Source of the DNA: Telopea speciosissima
Taxonomy: Eukaryota; Streptophyta; Magnoliopsida; Proteales; Proteaceae
DNA length: 64,000 nt
Assembly (NCBI RefSeq): GCF_018873765.1
Contig: NC_057926.1
Coordinates: forward strand, 31,480,946 to 31,544,945
Reading direction: 5' to 3'
The notes under the pieces were generated by a model. That model saw only the letters and a program-made list of their open reading frames with translations. It did not search any database and was not told the DNA's origin. This document shows positions 42,887 to 54,937 of this stretch, in pieces. Each line of letters opens with the position of its first letter. Position 1 is the first letter of the stretch. Both the position numbers and the translations under genes were made by a program.

Positions 42887-44455
42887 TATTAGAGATATAT
42901 TAGGAATATATTAGTATTAGAATAAGAGAAGGATCTTCCATCCTTATATCAACAGTACATTAGGTAAGTAGTTTAGTTATATTAGGAATCAAGTTCATAA
43001 TCTCATGCAATCTTCAATGTATCTCTCTCAATCTTCCATGAATAGTATAATATCATATTATAATCCTTATAGGTGATTGAATTTCCAACATGTGGATTCC
43101 TTCAGCCATATATACATCTACTATTATAGGTAAGTAGTATCTCTTATATTAGGTAAGTAGTTTCTCTTAGGCCTATATATATGAGGCCCCTTCTTTGTAA
43201 TCGTAATGTATGCAAGGTATGCAATAATAATGAAGTTTTGTTTAATATTGTTCTCCTTCCATATTCCATAATTTATAAGTTCTAATATGGTATCAAGAGC
43301 CTCTAGCTCCACTGAGCAAGAGATTCATTTCTTTTTTTTTCAATCTTCTCATCTCCAATGAGCACTCGACCCATTATTCTTCCCTCTTCTAGTTTTCGTT
43401 TTTACTCCCTTCCCTCTTGAAATCTCACGTCTGCAACCGCAATTACATCACCACGTCATCCATCATGGCCTAATTCCCTTTCATCAGAAGAAAAAATCAA
43501 CCCATCCACCATCGGCCCAGTTATACTAAGCATCCAAAGTTCTCCACCTTTCTTTTGTCTTTCCTCTTATCTCTGCCTTATTATTTTAATTTCATTGGTT
43601 ACTTATTTTTGGTCATCTGTAAGTCGTGCCCTGAGTTGAGGTCCCTTTTTAGGGGTGTGCCTTAGGTAGAGGGCTTAAGACTATAACAACAAAAAAAAAA
43701 AAAAAAAAAAAAACACACAAAGCTCAATTTCGTGCACCAGCAGCAACTCCAAAGCGCGTGGGCACCCCAAATTTCTTCTCAGTTCTTGTCTCATCTGTGC
43801 ACCAGCAGTAGCTCTACAGTGCACGGGCACTCCAATCTCTTCTTGATTGTGCACCAGTAGCACCTCCATAGCGCGCGGGCACCCCAATCTTGGTTGATGA
43901 ATCATACCACACAAAGCTCCTACGAGCACCCACGACCTCGCCATCCAAGACGCTCTCCATTTCAGTCACATGTGTGTTGCAGTTTGTGTAGGCCTTTCAA
44001 TTCAATAACCAAGTTGAGCGTTTCTCTTCTATCCACGCTCATCTTGCGGGGGAGTATTAGAGATATATTAGGAATATATTAGTATTAGAATAAGAGAAGG
44101 ATCTTCCATCCTTATCTCAACAGTACATTAGGTAAGTAGTTTAGTTATATTAGGAATCAAGTTCATAATCTCATGCAATCTTCAATGTATCTCTCTCAAT
44201 CTTCCATGAATCGTATAATATCATATTGTAATCCTTATAGGTAATTGAGTTTCCAACATGTGGATTCCTTCACCCATGTATACATCTACTATTATAGGTA
44301 AGTAGTATCTCTTATATTAGGTAAGTAGTTTCTCTTAGACCTATATATATGAGACCTCTTCTTTGTAATCGTAATGTATGCAAGGTATGCAATAATAATG
44401 AAGTTCTGTTTAATATTGTTCTCCTTCCATGTTCCATAATTTATAAGTTCAAATA
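42887..44455 (+). mobile_element. TRIM-like short LTR retrotransposon in the NLR coiled coil
   Basis: Two 401-bp LTRs (42887-43287 and 44055-44455), a 767-bp interior and a perfect 5-bp duplication TGCCT (42882-42886, 44456-44460). The LTRs begin TATTAG and end CTAATA (CAAATA in the right copy) in place of TG...CA. The primer-binding site TGGTATCAAGAGCC starts at 43288, directly at the LTR edge, and the polypurine tract GCGGGGGAG precedes 44055. The interior has an A-run (about 43690-43713) and no protein-coding domain, so it is non-autonomous. The LTRs differ at only about a dozen sites by eye. A TATA-like CCTATATATATGAG is in each LTR (near 43172 and 44340). Confidence 0.9.
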
Positions 44456-46055
44456 TGCCTTAGGAATCTTAGAGATGTTGCTTACCGAGCTGAGGACATA
44501 TTGGATGAGTTCATCTATGAAGCTTGTTACGAAAAAGATGAAAGATATGGAGGTGGAAAGGTATGTTCGCAGTTCCCCTCTAACTTAACTGCAAATGGTC
44601 TTTTACGTAAGCAAGAAATCGTGCCTCTTATAAATGATGAACTCATAAAGCAACTAGAAGAGATTGAGAAGAAACTTGAAGATCACTATCTCAGACAGTC
44701 ATTAGGAAACCAGAAATCACAGCATGGTGGTGGTGTAATTGATGAAATATTAGATACTAGACCAAAGAGTGATTCTCTACTTGATGAATCTCTTACTTTG
44801 GGGAGGAAGGAAGATGTAGAAGCAATAAAAAAATGAGTTGTTGTCAAATCCAAATGAAAATAAAAAATAGGTTTTTGTTATTGCCATTGTTGCATTAGGG
44901 GGTTTAGGCAAGACAACTCTAGCTCAGCTTGTCTATAATGATTCTGGTGTAGAGAAACATTTCGAAAGAAGAGCTTGGGTTTGTGTTTCTACTGATTTTA
45001 ATGCTGTGAGTTTGATCTCTGCAATTCTAGAGTCGTTGAATGGGAGAAATCCTAACTTGAGAAACCTAGACCCACTTAAATGTGCGTTGAGAAAAGAATT
45101 AAAGGGGAAGCGAGTTTTAATCATCTTAGATGATGTTTGGACTGAAAAGAACAGGGATTGGGAGCCTCTGAGAGTTGCACTCATGGCGGCAGGGGAAGGA
45201 AGTAGAATAATTGTAACAACTCGAAGTAAAAGAGTTTCCTCAATGATGCACGCCATGTATACACATGATCTTCAAGTTTTATCTGATGAAGAGTGTTGGT
45301 CAATAATGAAAGGCAAATATCTTTAAATTATGGTTCTATTGCTCCTAGCCTGGAAGAAGTGGGTAGGAAGATTGCGAGGAAGTGCAAAGGATTGCCCTTG
45401 GCAGCAAGTACGGTTGCAGGCCTTTTAAGCTCTTCTAGTTTAGATTTAAACCATTGGGAAGAAGTCTTGAATAGTTCCATGTGGGACTTAGAAGAGAGCA
45501 AAGATTTGCCAGCTGCACTAAGTTTAAGCTATTACTTTCTTCCCACACATTTGAAGCAGTGTTTTTCTTATTGCTCTATTTTTCCTAAAGATTATAAATT
45601 CGATAAGCAATGTCTCATCCAACTGTGGAGGGCAGAAGGTTTTATTAGAATGGACAAAGGTGGCGCCCAATATTTTGATGATTTGCTACATAGGTCTTTC
45701 TTTCAACACTGCAATAATGAAGATAAGGAGAGATTTGTAATGCATGACCTTGTACATGATTTAGTAGAAGCAGTTTCAGGAGATGTGTGTGGTAGATTTG
45801 ATTGCCGAAAATCGAGTCGTAGCTCCAAAGAGACCCGGTATTCGTCAATGTGTTGAATAAATTCCATGAATGATGACAAAGATCATCATGATCACAAGAG
45901 GTTATCCACATGGATATGCCCAGGTCGTTATAATTGTTTTAGGGGTGGCTACCTTATTGAATCTTTTGGAGGATTGAGATACTTACGTGTCTTAGATTTG
46001 TGTCATTCTAGAATTAAGATGCTTCCAGACGATATTGGAGGTTTGAAACAGCTAC
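44456..46055 (+). pseudogene. NLR segment 2: end of CC, NB-ARC and first LRR
   Basis: Continues RNLRDVAYRAEDILDEFIYE (CC end). The NB-ARC motifs in order are P-loop VALGGLGKTTLAQ (about 44890-44925), RNBS-A HFERRAWVCVS, kinase-2 VLIILDDVWTE (about 45115-45147), RNBS-B GSRIIVTTRSKRV, GLPL KCKGLPLAAS, RNBS-D CFSYCSIFPKDY and MHD-type FVMHDLVHDLVE. Then comes the first LRR, YLRVLDLCHSRIKMLPDDIG. Frames break near 44835, at TAG 44868, near 45310 and at TGA 45854. The Copia element interrupts after GLKQL. Confidence 0.9.
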
Positions 46056-46444
46056 TATTGGATTAGTTGAATTTGAATTGTCTATCCTTGATTGATATTT
46101 AGTGTACAATGGGGTATTTATAGACCCTTACAATAAATGAAAGGTGAAGGTAGGTGAAGATGATCAATGGTGGGGATGAGGTTGCCATACAAGGCTGGAT
46201 TCATATCACATGTAATATGGAGGATTACCATACAAGGCTGGAATCATATCACATTTGATATGGAGGATTACCAACTATATCTCTTAAGTGATATACAAGT
46301 GATAAATGACCCATGCATAGTTAAGGAATGTTGGTGAGGTAGGTGAGGTTGGTGAGGTTGGTGATATATGACATGTGATCAATAGAGAGCGGATTCTCTA
46401 CTATCCAATAGGAGAAAAGATTCTCTACTGTCCAATACACCCCC

Positions 46445-49400
46445 TCAAGGTGGAGGTTCGATGGGTCGGATCTTCAGCTTGTCACGAAGAAATGCAAACC
46501 GGTTTGAGCTGAGGCCTTTGGTCATAATATCTGCAACCTGATCAGCAGTTGAGATGAAGCGTACTTGACGTTCCCTTTTTGCAACCTTGTCACGAACAAA
46601 ATGAAAGTCAATTTCAACATGTTTTGTACGCGCATGAAATACAGGATTTGCGGACAGATATGTGGCTCCAATGTTGTCGCACCATAGCACTGGTGACTGA
46701 GCGAGGGGAATACCCAATTCCCCGAATAGGGATTGTAACCATGTGAGTTCGGCACAAGCATCGGCCAATGCCTTGTATTCCGATTCAGTGGACTAACAGG
46801 CCACGGTCTTTTGCTTCTTAGAGGTCCATGAAATGAGATTTGGGCCCATATAGATGGCATACCCACCTGTGGACTTACGATCAGTATCATCACCTGCCCA
46901 ATCAGCATCAATGAAAGCCTGAAGGTCTTGTGAGCTGGAGCGGCTAATAGAGAGCCCATAGTGCTTGGTGTGTTGAAGATACCGTAATATGCGCTTGACC
47001 AAGGACCAATGGTCATCCATTGGAGCATGCATATATTGATAGGTACGATTCACGAAATATGTAATATCTAGACGGGTCAAAGTAGCATATTACAACGCTC
47101 CTACAATGGACCTGTATTTGGTGGGATCACTGAACTGGTCACCCTCTGTGGAGGATGCTTTGACGGAGGTGGCTATAGGAGTGAGGACTGGTTTGCAATC
47201 ACTCATGCCGGCCTTTTGAAGTAGATCTTTGATGTATCTCGTTTGTGAGAGAATAACCCCAGTGGTGGTATATATAGCTTCAATGCCCAAAAAGAAGCTT
47301 AAGCGGCCCAGATCAGTGATGGAGAATTCAAATGCAAGGCCATCCAATAGTCTAGTCACATGAGAAGGGTCATTGCCAGTGACCAACATGTCGTCCACAT
47401 ACACAAGGACATAAGTAGTCATCAACCCTTGTTTATAAATGAATAATGATGTGTCTGTCTGAGATGGGGTGAAGCCAGAGGAGATTAAGAACTGAGATAA
47501 CCGCTGAAACCAGGCACGCGGTGCTTGCTTAAGGCCATATAAGGACTTGTGAAGGTGACAGACATGATTAGGCCGAGATTGGTCTTCAAACCCTTGTGGT
47601 TGTGTCATGTATACTTCTTCATCCAGTATGCCATGAAGGAAGGCATTTATGTCCAGTTGGTGAACAAACTAGCCATTGGAGATGACAAAGGAAAGAACTA
47701 TTCGAATGGTTGTGGGTTTGATGACTGGACTGAAGGTCTCATCATAATCAACCCCATGTTGTTGATGGAAGCCCTTGGCCACCAATCTCGCCTTACAACG
47801 TTCAAGAGAGCCATCTGCTTTTCGCTTAATCCTATATATCCACTTACAACCAATCAAATTCATGTTAGGGGAACTAGCAACAAGGGACCACGTGTTATTA
47901 CGTAATAAGGCATTAAATTCCTTGGACATGGCAGAGTGCCAGTTTGGGTCATGGCTGGCCTGGGTGTAGGTGGTGGGTTCATCTGGTATAGAAGGTAATT
48001 AACTGGTCTGAAGGGATGAGGGTTGAGGTTCGGAGTGGGCATAAATGTCTGTTAACAGCCGGGTATGACATGGGGGGCTGGTGGGTGGTGTAGGTGTTGG
48101 GGAGAGAGTGGGAGCCAGTAGTGGGGTGGAAATGTGGGAACCAATGGTGGGTATTAAGGGTGGGGCCGTGGAGGTAGCGGATGGGGGATTAACCGGGTTT
48201 GGTGGTTCAGGAATGGGGGGGGGGGGGAGCCTGTGGGGGTAAAGGGGCAAGTTGTAAGGGGAAGGAAACCCATGGGTTGGTGAATGGTGTTGGATCTTGT
48301 GGAGGGCATGGTGGCTCAGTGTTGCGAAAAGGAAAAACATTCTCATCAAATCGCACATGGCGGGCAATGTAAATCCTATTGGTCTCAATGTGCAGGCATC
48401 TATAGCCAGAATGAGGGGGGCTATAGCCCAAGAAAACACAGGGAGCGGAGCGATAGTCCATCTTATGGTTGTTGTATGGCCGGAGGAAGGGAAAACATAG
48501 ACAACCAAATGTTTTTAGAAAGGAGTAGTCCGAAGGACGTTGGAAAAGGATTTCAAGGGGAGACTTCTCATTAGTAACTGTGGAGGGCATCCTATTAATG
48601 AGGTAGACAGCAGTCTCAAAGGCATAATCCCAAAATGCATGTGGAACAGAACCATGAGCAAGAAAGGTGAGGCCTGTTTCAGCAATGTGACAGTTGCGAC
48701 GTTCGACCGCACCTTGTTGCTCATGGGTATGAGGGCATGACAGTCGGTGTTGAATGCCAAGAGAGGCAAAGAAGGGAGCAAGATGACAATACTCACCCCC
48801 CCCCAATCGGTTTGAACAGATTTTATTTTGTAGGAAAATTGACGTTCCACAAGTAATTGAAATTTTTTAAAAATGGAGAAAACGTCCGATTTGGCCTTGA
48901 GTGGAAAAAACCAAATAAACTTGCTATGATCGTCCACAAATAACACAAAATAACGATGCCCTAAAGTTGAGAGTGTAGGAGCTGGGCCCCATACATCACT
49001 AAAAATTAATTACAAAGGAGAAGTGCTTCTAGAATGAGTTTCTTGTAAAGAAAGACGACAAGACTTGCCCAATTGACAGACTGGGCACAAATATGGTGAT
49101 TTTGGAATCTTGGTGTCACGCATGATAAGCTGGAGAACCCAGTCATGTGGGTGATCCAAACAATGGTGCCAAAGAGCATAGGACTACTGAATGGCAAATC
49201 TAACAGAAGGAGACATCAACGGAGATGACTGAATGGAGTAGAGACCATTTTTACTCAGCCCCGAAAGAAGAATGCATCTGGACTTCCGATCCTTCACAAA
49301 GAAATAAGATGCATGAAATTCAAAAATGACATCATTATCACGGGCGAATTTTTGAACGAAAAGTAATGAGTTTGTAAGACTTGGTACATGTAACACATTA

Positions 49401-49740
49401 GATAAAGAAAGAGAATGGTTAGGGGATGAAATAATAGACTGATCAATATGGGAGATGGGTAGGAATTTACCATTGCCAACCATGAGTTCATTGTTACCTT
49501 TGTAAAGCTCATAGGAAGAGAATGCTTGAAGATCCAGTGTAGCATGATGACTAACCCCTGTATCGGCTATCCAATGAGGAGGAAAGAGATGGGTTATTAG
49601 GTGGGTGATAAGATGGAGTGGTATAATGGGCTTGAGGGGTAGGTGGTTGAGTGGATGGAGAAGGGTAATAAGTGGTAGGGATTTGATTTAGGTGGTTGTA
49701 TGGCTGGTTATGGGTTGGGGTGGGTAGAAGGGGTTTGAAA
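46445..49740 (-). pseudogene. Copia pol: protease region, integrase, reverse transcriptase, RNase H
   Basis: Reading down the minus strand: a protease/GAG-pre-integrase region (49545-49000; NALLFVQKFARDND-like text), integrase core (48946-48515; LFVDDHSKFIWFFPLKAK, SVQTDWGG and then RLSCPHTHEQQGAVERRN in another frame). Reverse transcriptase (47929-47090) has GCKWIYRIKRKADGS, KSLYGLKQAPRAW and the active site VLVYVDDMLVTGND. RNase H (47080-46445) has AFIDADWAGDDTDRKSTGGY, a stop, then [13 protein letters not shown] and [12 protein letters not shown]. Several stops and frame changes leave it inactive. Confidence 0.88.
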
Positions 49741-49769
49741 TTATGTCCTTGATGTTAATTCTTGTAATA

Positions 49770-50609
49770 TCACGTGTCAGCTTGATGATTTTTGCGGCTG
49801 CAAATGGTGCACGGACTATGAGCGAAAGCATTGGAGTGGCCAAACCCACTTGGCTTTATGGGGGGACCACGACCACCAATTTCACCACGTCCACACCCCC
49901 TTAAGTAACCACGGCCAGCAGATGAAGGTTGCTGGCCATGGCCTTGTTGAGCAACATTGGCCGACACAGTAGCAGTTGGATCAATAATGGCCTGTCGAGA
50001 AGCCTGTAAATGTTCATGGCTTAATAGAAGACTCATCAATTCCGAATAGAGAATGGGGTCAGAACGCCCCATAAGTGTGGGAACCATAACTTGAAAATCA
50101 GAGCGTAAAGCTCTAAAAATGTGAATGTTGAAGTCGGCTGGGGGCAAAAGTTTGCCTGCTGCGGCAAGTTCATCAGATAGTGCCTTGGCACGTTGAAGAA
50201 ATAGGGTGATAGATTCATCAGGCTTTTGATAAAGATTCTGTAGTGCCACATTGAGAGACAATAGGCATGTGGTGGAGGCTAAACTATAGGCATTATGGAG
50301 AGCATCCCACAATTCTTTGCTTGTTTCACAGCCAACCGCAAGAGGGAGGGCTTCTTTAGAAAGGGAGGAAATGAGAATGCTAATAATTGCTGCATCTTGT
50401 TCCATCCAAGTCTCCGCCTGAGCAGAGTCAAAAGGACAAGGCTTCGTACCATTGACATAGCCATAATATCTGTGACCTTTGAGAAATGGCAGGACTTGTG
50501 CCTTCCAGTACACATAGTTGCGAGAAGTGAGTTTGAGGGAAAGGACATGATGAACATTAGAAGAGGGAGTCAGAGGAGAAGTGGTCTTGTCGATGATGGA
50601 GTCACCCAT
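49770..50609 (-). pseudogene. Copia gag
   Basis: Starts at an ATG 98 bp inside the primer-binding site. It encodes a UBN2/Copia-type gag: LTSRNYVYWKAQVLPFLKGH, LSKEALPLAVGCETSKELWD, SITLFLQRAKALSDELAA and FNIHIFRALRSDF, then a Gly/Arg-rich stretch and the start of a zinc knuckle CTICSRKNHQADT. The next codon, expected to be the third knuckle Cys, is TGA. That stop ends the frame and would prevent the gag-pol fusion polyprotein. Confidence 0.85.
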
Positions 50610-51099
50610 AATGAGAAAAGTAGCTTATGGAGATGGAGCAAGGAGGAGACGAATTTGAGGGGTGTAGGAGGGATCGAATTTTTTTTGAGTGCTCAATGGA
50701 GCATTTGGCTCATGATACCATATTAGATTAGTTGAATTTGAATTGTATATCCTTGATTGATATTTAGTGTACAATGGGGTATATATAGACCCTTACAATA
50801 AATGGAAGGTGAAGGTAGGTGAAGATGATCAATGGTGGGGATGAGGTTGCCATACAAGGCTGGATTCATATCACATGTAATATGGAGGATTACCATACAA
50901 GGTTGGAATCATATCACATGTGATATGGAGGATTACCAAGTATATCTCATGAGTGATATCATATGTGATAAATGAGCCATGCACAGTTAAGGAAGGTTGG
51001 TGAGGTTGGTAAGGTTGGTGATATATGACATGTGATCAATAGAGAGTGGATTCTCTACTGTCCAATAGGAGAAAAGATTCTCTATTGTCCAATACCTAC

Positions 51100-52208
51100 A
51101 CTATATTAACTTGTCGGAATCTCGTCACATAGGACGACTACCGGAGTCATTGTGCGATCTTTTCAATCTACAGTCATTGATACTCCATGGTTGTTTGGGA
51201 ATACGTGAGTTACCTAGAGGTATGAAGTATCTACGCAATCTCCAGCATCTAGAACTTCGAGAGTGCATTTCCTTACGATCCATGCCAAAAGGAATTGGGA
51301 GATTAAGTAGTCTCAAGACATTGTCACAGTTTACTATCTCAAAAGATGATGATGGTCGTGGTGTGATAAGAGAGTTGAAGGAGCTGAGGCAGCTTGAGGG
51401 CTCACTTTCAATCAGGTCACTACAGAATGTGATTGATCCTTTGGATGCTCGGGAAGCTGATTTGCTGAGTAAATCGAAAGTCGATAAGTTAGAATTTTCG
51501 TGGGATGAAAGTGGTGATAAAGATGTTGAGGTTTTTGAAAGTTTACAACCTCTCCCTGGTCAATTGAGGAGTTTACGTATCTTCAATTATAGTGGGTTAA
51601 CATTTCCAACATGGTTGATGATCGATTTGACAAGCTACAACAAACTAGTCTGTCGGACACTCTCCTACTGCGGGGAATGCCTAGTCCTCCCTCCAATTGG
51701 GGAGCTACCACTATTGGAAACTCTATGCTTAGAAAACATGAAGAAGTTGGAAGAGTGGTCATCTAGCAGCAGCTGTAAAGGGGAGGAAAGTACTGATGGA
51801 TTCCCTAGCCTTCGAAAACTATCCATTTATGACTGTCCAGAACTGAGGATACTATCACAGCCGCTTCTGTCAAGTCCGAGACTATGTGAATTGCGTTTCG
51901 ACAGCTGTCCAAAGCTTAGGATGTTGCCTACTCATGCAGGAGGAGGACTACGCAGACTCACCTCACTCAAAAATCTTGGTCTTGGGTATATGATGGAAGG
52001 GTTGGTTCAGTTTCTGGATGAGACAGATACTCTACCTCCAAATCTTAATCGTCTTTATATCCGTGATTGTAAATCGCTACCCAAGGGGCTGAGAAACTTG
52101 TCTTCACTCCAACATCTAATATTAGATCCAAACTGTAAAGCCCACTACAGCCCTGAGGAGCTCCCCACAAATGTCAACGTTAAAAAAGAGACATTTTGGA
52201 GGTACTGA
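51100..52208 (+). pseudogene. NLR segment 3: LRR domain to the stop codon
   Basis: Resumes HYINLSESRHIGRLPESLCD and runs without interruption to TGA: LQSLILHGCLGIRELPRGMK, LRNLQHLELRECISLRSMPK, the conserved LKTLSQFTI...LKELRQLEGSLSI block of RGA-type NLRs, LVLPPIGELPLLETLCLENM, and ending PEELPTNVNVKKETFWRY. This is the best-preserved part of the gene, open for about 365 codons. Confidence 0.85.
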
Positions 52209-53118
52209 TGGCAACCCCGCCAAATGTCTGCTGGTATAATGGAGTTAAGTTGAACCTACCATGCCAAAACTTTTGAAAACTAATACATTAATACAGGCAA
52301 CTTTTCTAACCTGCTTTCTTTTTCTTTTGTTTCTTTATCACGAGATGGGTAGGCTTGAGGTTATTGTTGAGATTTTGCATTCAATGACGTAAGACCCCTC
52401 TCTCTCTCATATTCATGTGTATTGTTGGCATTCTAGTTTCCAAACTCTTACAAGACATTCATTTGGTTTTTATGTCAATCTCTAAATCTTTTGTGGTTTG
52501 TTATGTCGGAAACAATTTAATTTGTTGAGTCTTGTCACACATTCTATTATTAATGCAAATTTAAAATTCAGAATAAGTGCAATTAATGTACATTTCAAGA
52601 AAACAGGGCTTTATCACCGCCAAAAGTAACAGAAAATCTCCTCTACATCCTTTACCAGAGCCTTTTTTTTTTCTCAAAAATCTGACGCTAAACGTGCTAT
52701 AACTTTTGATATGTAGTGGTATTAACTATTGCCATTGTATGCAATTTTAAGCGGCAATAATTGTTTTTTTAATTAACAAGTGGAAGTAATTTTACAAACT
52801 TCAAAAACTAAAAAGCACGTTTTTAGTGGTAGTAAATTTAGAAAATGTATTTACTTTATGGGAGAGAGAATGACAACCAGTCACGCTACACATCACCCCT
52901 AGGCCCAAACACAAGGGCGTACGAAATGACCGCTACACCCTTGGTCAATTTTGGGATTCAAGGGGGTACGATAGTCATTTCCCATGCCCCTGTGTCAAAG
53001 CGTAGGGCCGGCGTGCTCTGCGCGACCAAGTGTTGTTCTCTTTCCTTTATTTTATTATTAAACCCATAAATTATGAACTTTTGACCGACGTTTATTTATT
53101 GCTACTAAATATAATTAT
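52209..53118. other. 3' flank of the NLR pseudogene with CACTA-like and MITE DNA
   Basis: After the NLR stop, AT-rich DNA with a CT repeat (about 52400) passes into sequence with TTTTTAGTGGTAGTAAATT, GCGGCAATAATT and GCTACTAAAT motifs, like the subterminal repeats of CACTA elements. At about 52855-53047 lies a unit starting GAGAGAGAATGACAACC and ending TGTTGTTCTCTTTCC, related to the MITE at 41816-41951. No gene seen. Confidence 0.4.
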
Positions 53119-53313
53119 GGGTAATTTACATGTAAGAGATGAAGTAACTTGTTGACCGACGGACGAGACCCTAGCGGAGAGAGAGAATGAGTGAGGAGAG
53201 AGAAGCTCTGGCGAGAGAGGATCAAAGCGGGTGGGGATGCTCAGGGTGATGCCCTAGACCCTGATGGCCAGCGAGAGGAAGTGGTGGTTTCGCTCCGGGG
53301 TCAGCGTTCAATA

Positions 53314-54222
53314 ATGGATTTTTTCTCACGTGTGGTTACGTAGGGGGTGGCTGTGTCTGATGGGGTGTCGCATGAGAGTTCTGGAACCAAACAGATGGAG
53401 AGACCAAGATCTTATGCAGCTGCGGTGGGAAGGGTGACGCTGCCGGCAGTGGAGAAGCTTCCATCTAGAATGAAGGACAGAAATTTAACTCGCATCAATA
53501 TCCCGCAAGCAGCTTATCATGCTCAGGTGGAGTTACATCGGTTCTCCCTCCTTGGCAGGTTAAATTTCAGGTACACCAACATGGATAAGCTGAGGAACTA
53601 TGTTGCTGCTTCGTGGTCGCTGAAACTGAAGGTGGTTTTGAAGTCGTTAGGGAAAGGTTTTGTGCAGTTTCGGTTTGAGTGTGAAGAGGACATGGCCTAT
53701 ATCTGGAAACGTGGCCCGGTTAGGATGGATGGCCAGTTACTGCGCTTTCAATGATGGCGTAGAGATTTTAATGTCAATGAACATTCCATCACTCACAAGC
53801 TTACGTAGATCAGGTTCCCGAATTTACCACAGGAATATTGGCACGAGAAGATCCTGCTCTCCATGGCGAATGCGATCGGCAGGCCGGTGGCGATCGATAG
53901 GAGAACTAAATCCTCCCCCTTTGGCCATTTTGCAAGGGTGTGTATTGATATGGATGAGTCCCTGCCCCATGTGGAGTAGGCTTTTGTGGAACGTGAATAG
54001 GAGGGATCGCTGGAGTCTTTCGTGTTCAAACAACAGGTTGTCTTCGAGGACCTTCCTTCCCGTTGCTCAGTTTGTCGCAGGTTTGGGCATCGAGCTGAGG
54101 GGTGCATGAGGAAGGCTGCTGAGAAAGGGGAGGACGCTATGATTTCAAGTGCACATTACGTCCAGGATAAGGTGTTGAGGCATCGCCGGCAGCATGATCG
54201 TGGGCAGCATCTCAGGCAGTGA
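53314..54222 (+). pseudogene. LINE ORF1 (DUF4283-like, zinc knuckle)
   Basis: ATG at 53314 (MDFFSRVVT), then TAG at 53341-53343 in the same frame. The frame continues RSYAAAVGRVTLPAVEK, RINIPQAAYHAQVELHRFSL, LGRLNFRYTNMDKLRNY and LKSLGKGFVQFRFECEEDM, then a stop at 53752-53754. After frame changes it has FGHFARVCIDMDESL and a CX2CX4HX4C knuckle CSVCRRFGHRAEGC (about 54064-54105). It would bind element RNA if intact; the stops rule that out. Confidence 0.85.
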
Positions 54223-54937
54223 GTGCAGGCGGAGGTTGCGTTGGTGGATGGTGGTTTAGGGATAGAAGGAGTCTACGTGGCAGGGAATCCTTCTTCAGAA
54301 TGGAATGTAATTCAAAAGGATGGAGGGAGGGTGCAATCAGTTTTGCATGTGGACTCTCCACGTGGGAATCAGGTACATATTTCTCAAGAACGAAATGGAC
54401 CTTCCAACGGTTTGGGGGAGGTGGGACTGTAGTGCTTTGGGTCTCTCCCAAGTGGCTCCCAAAATAGTGCCGTGAATTTAGGAGGTGAGATTGGAGTGGT
54501 TGAGCAAACACAATTTGTGGGTTGCTCAGTTTCGGTTGGGAGTGATGTGGCTGGATCTAACCGTGCTGATGGGGCCCCGGTGGGTGAACTTCATGGTTAG
54601 GTGGGCATGCCCGTTTTATGTTCAGATGAAGGGGGTACTATTGAAATGGTGCTTTCGGTGGAGGCTGATAGAGGAGTTGGGCTGGCACCCTGCATGAACC
54701 TGGAATGTGAGAACTTGGTGCAACAGAACTGCTCGGTTCCTCTAGTCGAAGGTAACAACCAACGTGCTGCTCAAGTTGCGGGTGAGGGCTATGATCCTGT
54801 ATCATCCTTGTTGGGGGTTCCTCGCAAGAAAAAAAAGGGTAATGAGCTGGCAGTGGTGGATGAGTCTATTGTCCAAGCGCAGGGATTGGGGTGGCGGTAT
54901 GCCGCCTTACGCGTAGCTCTCAAACCACTAGAAATTA

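Larger units (their letters stand above)
46056..51094 (-). mobile_element. Copia LTR retrotransposon in the NLR LRR region
   Basis: LTRs 46056-46437 (382 bp) and 50721-51094 (374 bp). Orientation is minus: primer-binding site TGGTATCATGAGCC at 50707-50720 and polypurine tract TTGAGGGGGTG next to 46437, both read on the minus strand. LTR ends are TATTGGA...TCCAATA, a 7-bp inverted repeat without TG...CA. The target duplication is GCTAC/CCTAC (46051-46055, 51095-51099; one mismatch). Removing it restores the NLR frame (KQL|HYINLS). The domain order gag, integrase, reverse transcriptase, RNase H is that of Copia. Confidence 0.92.
42678..52208 (+). pseudogene. CC-NB-LRR (NLR) disease-resistance pseudogene, split in three
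   Basis: Three plus-strand segments: coiled coil 42678-42886, NB-ARC plus start of LRR 44456-46055, and LRR 51100-52208. They are separated by a TRIM-like element and a Copia element, each with target duplications. In working relatives this intracellular receptor senses pathogen effectors and switches on ADP/ATP exchange in its NB-ARC domain. The LDDVW in kinase-2 marks the CC class. Lesions: no ATG, a 1-nt shift near 44835, TAG at 44868-44870, a frameshift near 45310, TGA at 45854-45856, plus both insertions. The final LRR exon is still open for about 365 codons to the TGA at 52208. Confidence 0.9.

Noticed and set aside
42887..44455. Reading the two 401-bp repeats in the NLR as an intron with a tandem duplication
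   Set aside because: The perfect 5-bp flank duplication, primer-binding site and polypurine tract fit an LTR element, and no GT-AG pair fits the ends.
47549..47905. Plus-strand ORF of 118 codons
   Set aside because: It is the antisense shadow of the Copia reverse transcriptase on the minus strand. Similar shadows at 48284-48574 and 50295-50726 were dropped for the same reason.
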